8,523 nt of DNA from an uncultured Fibrobacter sp. (GTDB lineage: Bacteria; Fibrobacterota; Fibrobacteria; Fibrobacterales; Fibrobacteraceae): the NCBI GenBank assembly GCA_947306025.1, contig CAMZFJ010000056.1, forward strand, positions 1 through 8,523, read 5' to 3'. This document shows, piece after piece, positions 5,925 to 8,523 of this stretch; positions within the stretch are counted from its first letter, which is position 1, and the number at the start of each line of letters is the position of its first letter. A program made the position numbers and the translations under genes. The notes under the pieces were generated by a model. That model saw nothing but the letters and a program-made list of their open reading frames with translations. It made no database searches and was not told the DNA's origin.

Positions 5925-6845
5925 TCAGATGAGCATGTCTATTTCGCCGTTTTTCAGGCGACGCTTCTGGTCTTCGCACCAGGACTTGTAATATTCCTCA
6001 AAGCCGTCAACGCCCCAACCAAACTCATCCTTGACCTTCTTGGTCACCACGACGTTTTTGCCAGAACATTCAACCTTGTACAACGGGTCATTGGAATCTT
6101 CGGCCTCTTCCTTTTGATCATAGCATTCTTCGGCAGCATCTTCAGCGTCGGTAAACGTCATCTTTCGAACACCTACCGGCGTGCCACTTTCAAACGAAGT
6201 AGTCTCCTCAAAACCAAGGCCCTTATAGGACTGGAGGATTGTAACGGTTTTGCCGGAACGGGATACTTCGCACTTATAGCCGCCAATATCGACAATCGTG
6301 GATGAGGGATCAGTCGATGAGCCCGGATCTTTTGAAGTCGAATAGCTCTTCGCCCAGGCTTCGAAATCTTCGCAGTTTTCCCTAAAATCGGCTTCATAGT
6401 CGCGCAATTTGCCTTCGTCCACTTCTTCAACAAAAATCTTGTTGCCCGAACATGTCACCTTCATGGAACCGTCCAACCAATGGCTTGCCTCCTCTTTATT
6501 TTTTCGGCACTCGTCAGCGGCAGTCGCGTTGTCGGCATACCAGTATTCCGACGTGATGCTAGAATAACGCGAACCGTTATTGACGGCGGTCGAGGTATAG
6601 GACCCCACGCCGGGCAGAATCTGCTCTGTGGTTACGGAATTAGCAGTCGTAGTAACTGTGCAAGACGGCTCGCCCGCATCGACGACTTGATTGTTTGGAT
6701 TTTGGTCACCGCCACCAACTGGATCGCCAACAGCCTGGTTTCCTGTATCCGGCGTAGACGGGGTATTGCTAGATGTCGGGCTGCTGCCATCATCGCAAGC
6801 GGTCATGGCAAACATGAACGCCGATGCAAGAATAAGTTTTTTCAT
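5925..6845 (-). CDS. Hypothetical lipoprotein with two copies of a four-cysteine domain
   Basis: 306 residues; GGAG (minus strand, 6854-6857) lies 8 nt before the ATG. The signal is MKKLILASAF then MTAC, with lipid-attachment Cys17 followed by DDG. Residues ~18-58 are a low-complexity Ser/Thr/Pro/Gly/Asn linker. Two homologous domains follow, at ~60-168 and ~190-297, joined by a Ser/Pro/Asp linker. Each has the order C-x-V, an AxxA(A/D)EC region, KEEA, (Y/M)KVxCSG(N/K), a Val-rich strand, and FE with a final C-E-D. The cysteines are 62, 113, 132 and 158 in domain 1, and 192, 241, 260 and 290 in domain 2. Spacings are 51/19/26 and 49/19/30, so two disulfides per domain are likely. No known family is recognised. 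It is acidic, probably membrane-anchored and facing the periplasm or outside. Convergent with the SPOR gene, divergent from rimO. Confidence 0.8.
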   Translation of the reverse strand: MKKLILASAFMFAMTACDDGSSPTSSNTPSTPDTGNQAVGDPVGGGDQNPNNQVVDAGEPSCTVTTTANSVTTEQILPGVGSYTSTAVNNGSRYSSITSEYWYADNATAADECRKNKEEASHWLDGSMKVTCSGNKIFVEEVDEGKLRDYEADFRENCEDFEAWAKSYSTSKDPGSSTDPSSTIVDIGGYKCEVSRSGKTVTILQSYKGLGFEETTSFESGTPVGVRKMTFTDAEDAAEECYDQKEEAEDSNDPLYKVECSGKNVVVTKKVKDEFGWGVDGFEEYYKSWCEDQKRRLKNGEIDMLI

Positions 6846-6874
6846 AAAATTTTCTCCACATTAATTTTTAGAGC

Positions 6875-6903
6875 AATGTAGCAAAGATTTTTTTGAAAAA
6901 CAA
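6875..6903 (-). promoter_or_regulatory. Sigma-70-like promoter of the four-cysteine lipoprotein gene
   Basis: On the minus strand TTGTTT (6898-6903) and TACATT (6875-6880) are separated by 17 nt. This gives a leader of roughly 25 nt before the ATG, which includes the GGAG ribosome binding site. Confidence 0.5.
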
Positions 6904-6930
6904 TTGAAATTTCGCACAAATAAACACTTA

Positions 6931-7010
6931 AAGGGGCAGGGTTCATCTAGAGGAGGTCCGAAAAGAACGCCGTAATCCGGTTTACGGAGCTTGGGCTATA
7001 CGGGGTAAAA
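6931..7010 (+). other. GC-rich spacer block with hairpin upstream of rimO
   Basis: Between two A/T-rich stretches lies a G-rich block. It holds an SD-like AGGAGGTC (6951-6958) with no start codon at usable distance, and a 6-bp hairpin CCGTAA/TTACGG (6970-6975 and 6982-6987). It may be a structured leader, a small RNA or a regulator site. It matches no RNA family I recognise. Confidence 0.3.
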
Positions 7011-7018
7011 TCTATATT
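6991..7018 (+). promoter_or_regulatory. Candidate promoter of rimO, abutting the start codon
   Basis: TTGGGC (6991-6996) and TATATT (7013-7018) are separated by 16 nt. The -10 box ends only 6 nt before the rimO ATG, so the predicted transcript would begin at or next to the start codon. No convincing Shine-Dalgarno is present for a longer transcript, apart from a GGGA touching the start. Confidence 0.4.
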
Positions 7019-7024
7019 TGGGAT

Positions 7025-8338
7025 ATGCCTACTAAAAAGCCAAAAGTATTCGTTGTGCATCTCGGATGCGCTAAAAACCAGGTCGATGCAGAAAATCTCG
7101 TCGGCGAAATGCTCCATGCGGGTTTCGTCACCTGCGATTCCGCCGGCAAAGCCGATTACATTCTCGTGAACACTTGCGGTTTTATCGAAGCCGCCAAAGA
7201 GGAATCCATCAACGCGATTCTCGCCCAGGCAAAGGCGAAAAAGGCAAAGCAGAAGCTGATCGTGGCCGGTTGCCTCAGTGGCCGCTATGGCGAAGAACTG
7301 ATGAAGGAACTGCCCGAAGTGGACTACTGGGTCGGCACATACAAGCCCGGCGAACTTTTGAAGAAGATGGGCATTGTCGCTCCGCAGGGTTGCGAAGCCG
7401 AGAACCTAGCCCGCATGAACCTAGGCGGATTCCCGCACCACGCCTACCTGAAAATTGCGGAAGGTTGCAACCGCCGTTGCGCCTATTGCGCCATCCCCTT
7501 GATTCGCGGCAAGCAAGATTCGCGTTCTATCGAAGATATCGTTGCCGAAGCGAAGGACCTCGAAGCGCAAGGCGTCAAGGAAATTACTTTAATCGCCCAG
7601 GACACGACTTACTTTGGACGTGAAAAGGGCAAGAAGGGTGGCACGCTCGCACAGCTCTTGCGCGCCATTCTGGACAACACGAGCATCCCGTGGATCCGTA
7701 TGCTTTATTGGTACCCGATGTTCGTGGACGATGAACTTTTGGACTTGATGGCCAACGAACCGCGCCTCGTAAAGTACGTGGACATGCCAATCCAGCATGC
7801 AAGCGACAAAATGCTCAAGTACATGAAGCGCAACTACCGCAAGGCAGAACTTGTCGATCTTTTGCACAAGATCCGTGAACGCATCCCCGGCGTGACGCTC
7901 CGCAGTACCGTACTCGTGGGATTCCCCGGCGAAACGCACGAGGATTTCGAAGAGCTGATGGAACTTTTGCAAGATGTGCAATTCGACCACTTGGGTGGAT
8001 TCGTGTTCAGCCCCGAAGAAGGCACTCCCGTGATGGAAATGGACTTGCCCGCCGTTGACGAAAGCGATGCCCGCGCAAGGCTCGAAGCCGTTACGGACTA
8101 TCAGGAAGAACTTGCCGCCGAATACGCCGAGAACATGATCGGCAAGACGGTCCGCATCATCATCGACCAGGTTGCCGAGGAAAGCGAATACCACTTCTAC
8201 GGCCGCACCGAAGGCAACTCGATGGAAAACGACGACATCGTGAAGGTCATCGAAGGCGATGGCGATGTAGGTGAATTCCACAACGCGCTCGTCGTGGACG
8301 CCGAACCGCATGAGTTGATTGTTAAATTAGTGGATTAA
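7025..8338 (+). CDS. rimO: Ribosomal protein uS12 methylthiotransferase RimO (radical SAM)
   Basis: 437 residues, the usual RimO length. RimO adds a methylthio group to an aspartate of ribosomal protein uS12 (S12) using two [4Fe-4S] clusters and S-adenosylmethionine. The N-terminal MTTase domain carries cluster-binding Cys15 (HLGCAKNQVDAE), Cys51 (VNTCGFI) and Cys83 (AGCLSGRY). The radical SAM domain has the CxxxCxxC motif at Cys148, Cys152 and Cys155 (EGCNRRCAYCAIP). Later come DTTYFG, PIQHASDKMLKYMKR and STVLVGFPGETHEDF, as expected for RimO rather than MiaB. Residues ~372-437 form the C-terminal TRAM domain. All six cysteines are present, so it should be active. The ATG is the only sensible start: the protein begins at the family-typical position, with no upstream in-frame start nearby. 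It stands alone on its strand, followed by a repeat-rich spacer and a tRNA gene. Confidence 0.97.
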   Translation: MPTKKPKVFVVHLGCAKNQVDAENLVGEMLHAGFVTCDSAGKADYILVNTCGFIEAAKEESINAILAQAKAKKAKQKLIVAGCLSGRYGEELMKELPEVDYWVGTYKPGELLKKMGIVAPQGCEAENLARMNLGGFPHHAYLKIAEGCNRRCAYCAIPLIRGKQDSRSIEDIVAEAKDLEAQGVKEITLIAQDTTYFGREKGKKGGTLAQLLRAILDNTSIPWIRMLYWYPMFVDDELLDLMANEPRLVKYVDMPIQHASDKMLKYMKRNYRKAELVDLLHKIRERIPGVTLRSTVLVGFPGETHEDFEELMELLQDVQFDHLGGFVFSPEEGTPVMEMDLPAVDESDARARLEAVTDYQEELAAEYAENMIGKTVRIIIDQVAEESEYHFYGRTEGNSMENDDIVKVIEGDGDVGEFHNALVVDAEPHELIVKLVD

Positions 8339-8352
8339 GGCTGCTTCACCGC

Positions 8353-8435
8353 AGTTACTAGATACTGTTAATAGTTACTAGAAAAAAGCCTTATGGAAAG
8401 CAATCTGGTAACTAGTAACTCAGAACTATTAACTG
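8353..8435. repeat. Inverted array of TTACTAG/TTAATAG-type short repeats between rimO and tRNA-Arg
   Basis: AGTTACTAG occurs twice (8353-8361 and 8373-8381) with TTAATAGTT between (8368-8376). The reverse complements follow: CTAGTAACT (8412-8420) and AACTATTAA (8425-8432). The two halves can fold into alternative hairpins. A second pairing, TAAGGCT with AGCCTTA (8336-8342 and 8387-8393), starts at the rimO stop codon and encloses the left half; with the A-run before it, it might act as a weak terminator on either strand. No conventional U-tract terminator for rimO is seen. Confidence 0.6.
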
Positions 8436-8441
8436 ATTTAC

Positions 8442-8447
8442 TATATT
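8442..8447 (+). promoter_or_regulatory. Candidate -10 box of the tRNA-Arg gene
   Basis: TATATT at 8442-8447 lies 21 nt before the mature 5' end of the tRNA, a normal distance for a short 5' leader. No good -35 box is visible 16-18 nt upstream, where the short-repeat array ends. Confidence 0.35.
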
Positions 8448-8468
8448 AACCGCTGCCAAACGGCACAC

Positions 8469-8523
8469 GCCCGTGTATCACAATGGATAGTGTCCTTCCC
8501 TCCGAAGGAAGGTATTCCGGTTC
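8469..8523 (+). tRNA. tRNA-Arg (anticodon CCG), 3' end cut off by window
   Basis: The acceptor 5' strand GCCCGTG (8469-8475) is followed by T8-A9. The D arm is TCAC/GTGT with loop AATGGATA, which keeps A14, G18-G19 and A21. The anticodon stem CTTCC/GGAAG (8495-8499 and 8507-8511) closes loop CTCCGAA, with T33, anticodon CCG (8502-8504) and A37. The T arm begins with CCGG then TTC (54-56) at the window edge. Anticodon CCG reads the CGG codon for arginine. The 10-25 pair is T-T instead of the usual pair. The 3' acceptor strand is outside the window and could not be checked. Confidence 0.88.

Noticed and set aside
6931..7010. GC-rich block as SRP (4.5S) RNA or RNase P RNA
   Set aside because: It lacks the SRP tetraloop and conserved bulge sequence and the RNase P GAGGAAAGTCC core; only a loose resemblance at AGGTCCGAAAAG.
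7589..8311. 240-codon minus-strand ORF inside rimO
   Set aside because: Shadow frame of a highly conserved gene; its protein has no recognisable domain, and rimO is certain.
1..8523. CRISPR array, transposon or prophage
   Set aside because: No evenly spaced repeats, transposase, integrase or terminal inverted repeats were found on either strand; the partial tRNA at the right end shows no attachment-site duplication within the window.

Overview
The window looks like chromosomal DNA of a Fibrobacter-like Gram-negative bacterium. The basis is moderate GC coding DNA with A/T-rich spacers, Sec and lipoprotein signals, TATATT-type -10 boxes, and a RimO/SPOR/lipoprotein neighbourhood. This assignment comes from general style and no search was run. 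No mobile element, integrase, CRISPR array or rRNA is visible.

Layout from left to right. (1) 1-586, minus: the N-terminal ~195 residues of a membrane sensor with one transmembrane segment and a Cache-like extracytoplasmic domain; its output domain lies outside the window. Its promoter is in the spacer, next to a possible 38-residue hydrophobic small protein on the same strand. (2) 974-2839 and 3144-5030, plus: two tandem paralogous secreted subtilisin-like (S8) proteases of 621 and 628 residues. Each has a signal peptide, a long pro-region, a degenerate but recognisable catalytic core and a C-terminal beta-rich domain. Each also has its own upstream region and its own rho-independent terminator, so they look like separate transcription units made by an old tandem duplication that included the 3' flank. 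They differ at the catalytic acid (Glu versus Asp), in a possible lipobox, in base composition and in upstream control; only the second has a perfect 14-bp inverted repeat in front of it.

(3) 5283-5849, plus: a SPOR-domain lipoprotein with a Pro/Ala-rich linker, a clear promoter and a terminator. (4) 5925-6845, minus: an unrecognised lipoprotein built from two copies of a four-cysteine domain, convergent with the SPOR gene. (5) 7025-8338, plus: rimO, the radical-SAM methylthiotransferase for ribosomal protein uS12, divergent from the lipoprotein gene and possibly leaderless. (6) 8339-8468: a spacer with an inverted array of TTACTAG/TTAATAG-type repeats. (7) 8469 to the window end: the 5' three quarters of a tRNA-Arg with anticodon CCG.

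The genes do not form one pathway. Three or four products (sensor, two proteases, two lipoproteins) act at the cell envelope or outside, while rimO and the tRNA are translation housekeeping genes. The accessory signal worth attention is the tandem protease pair and its differing control elements.
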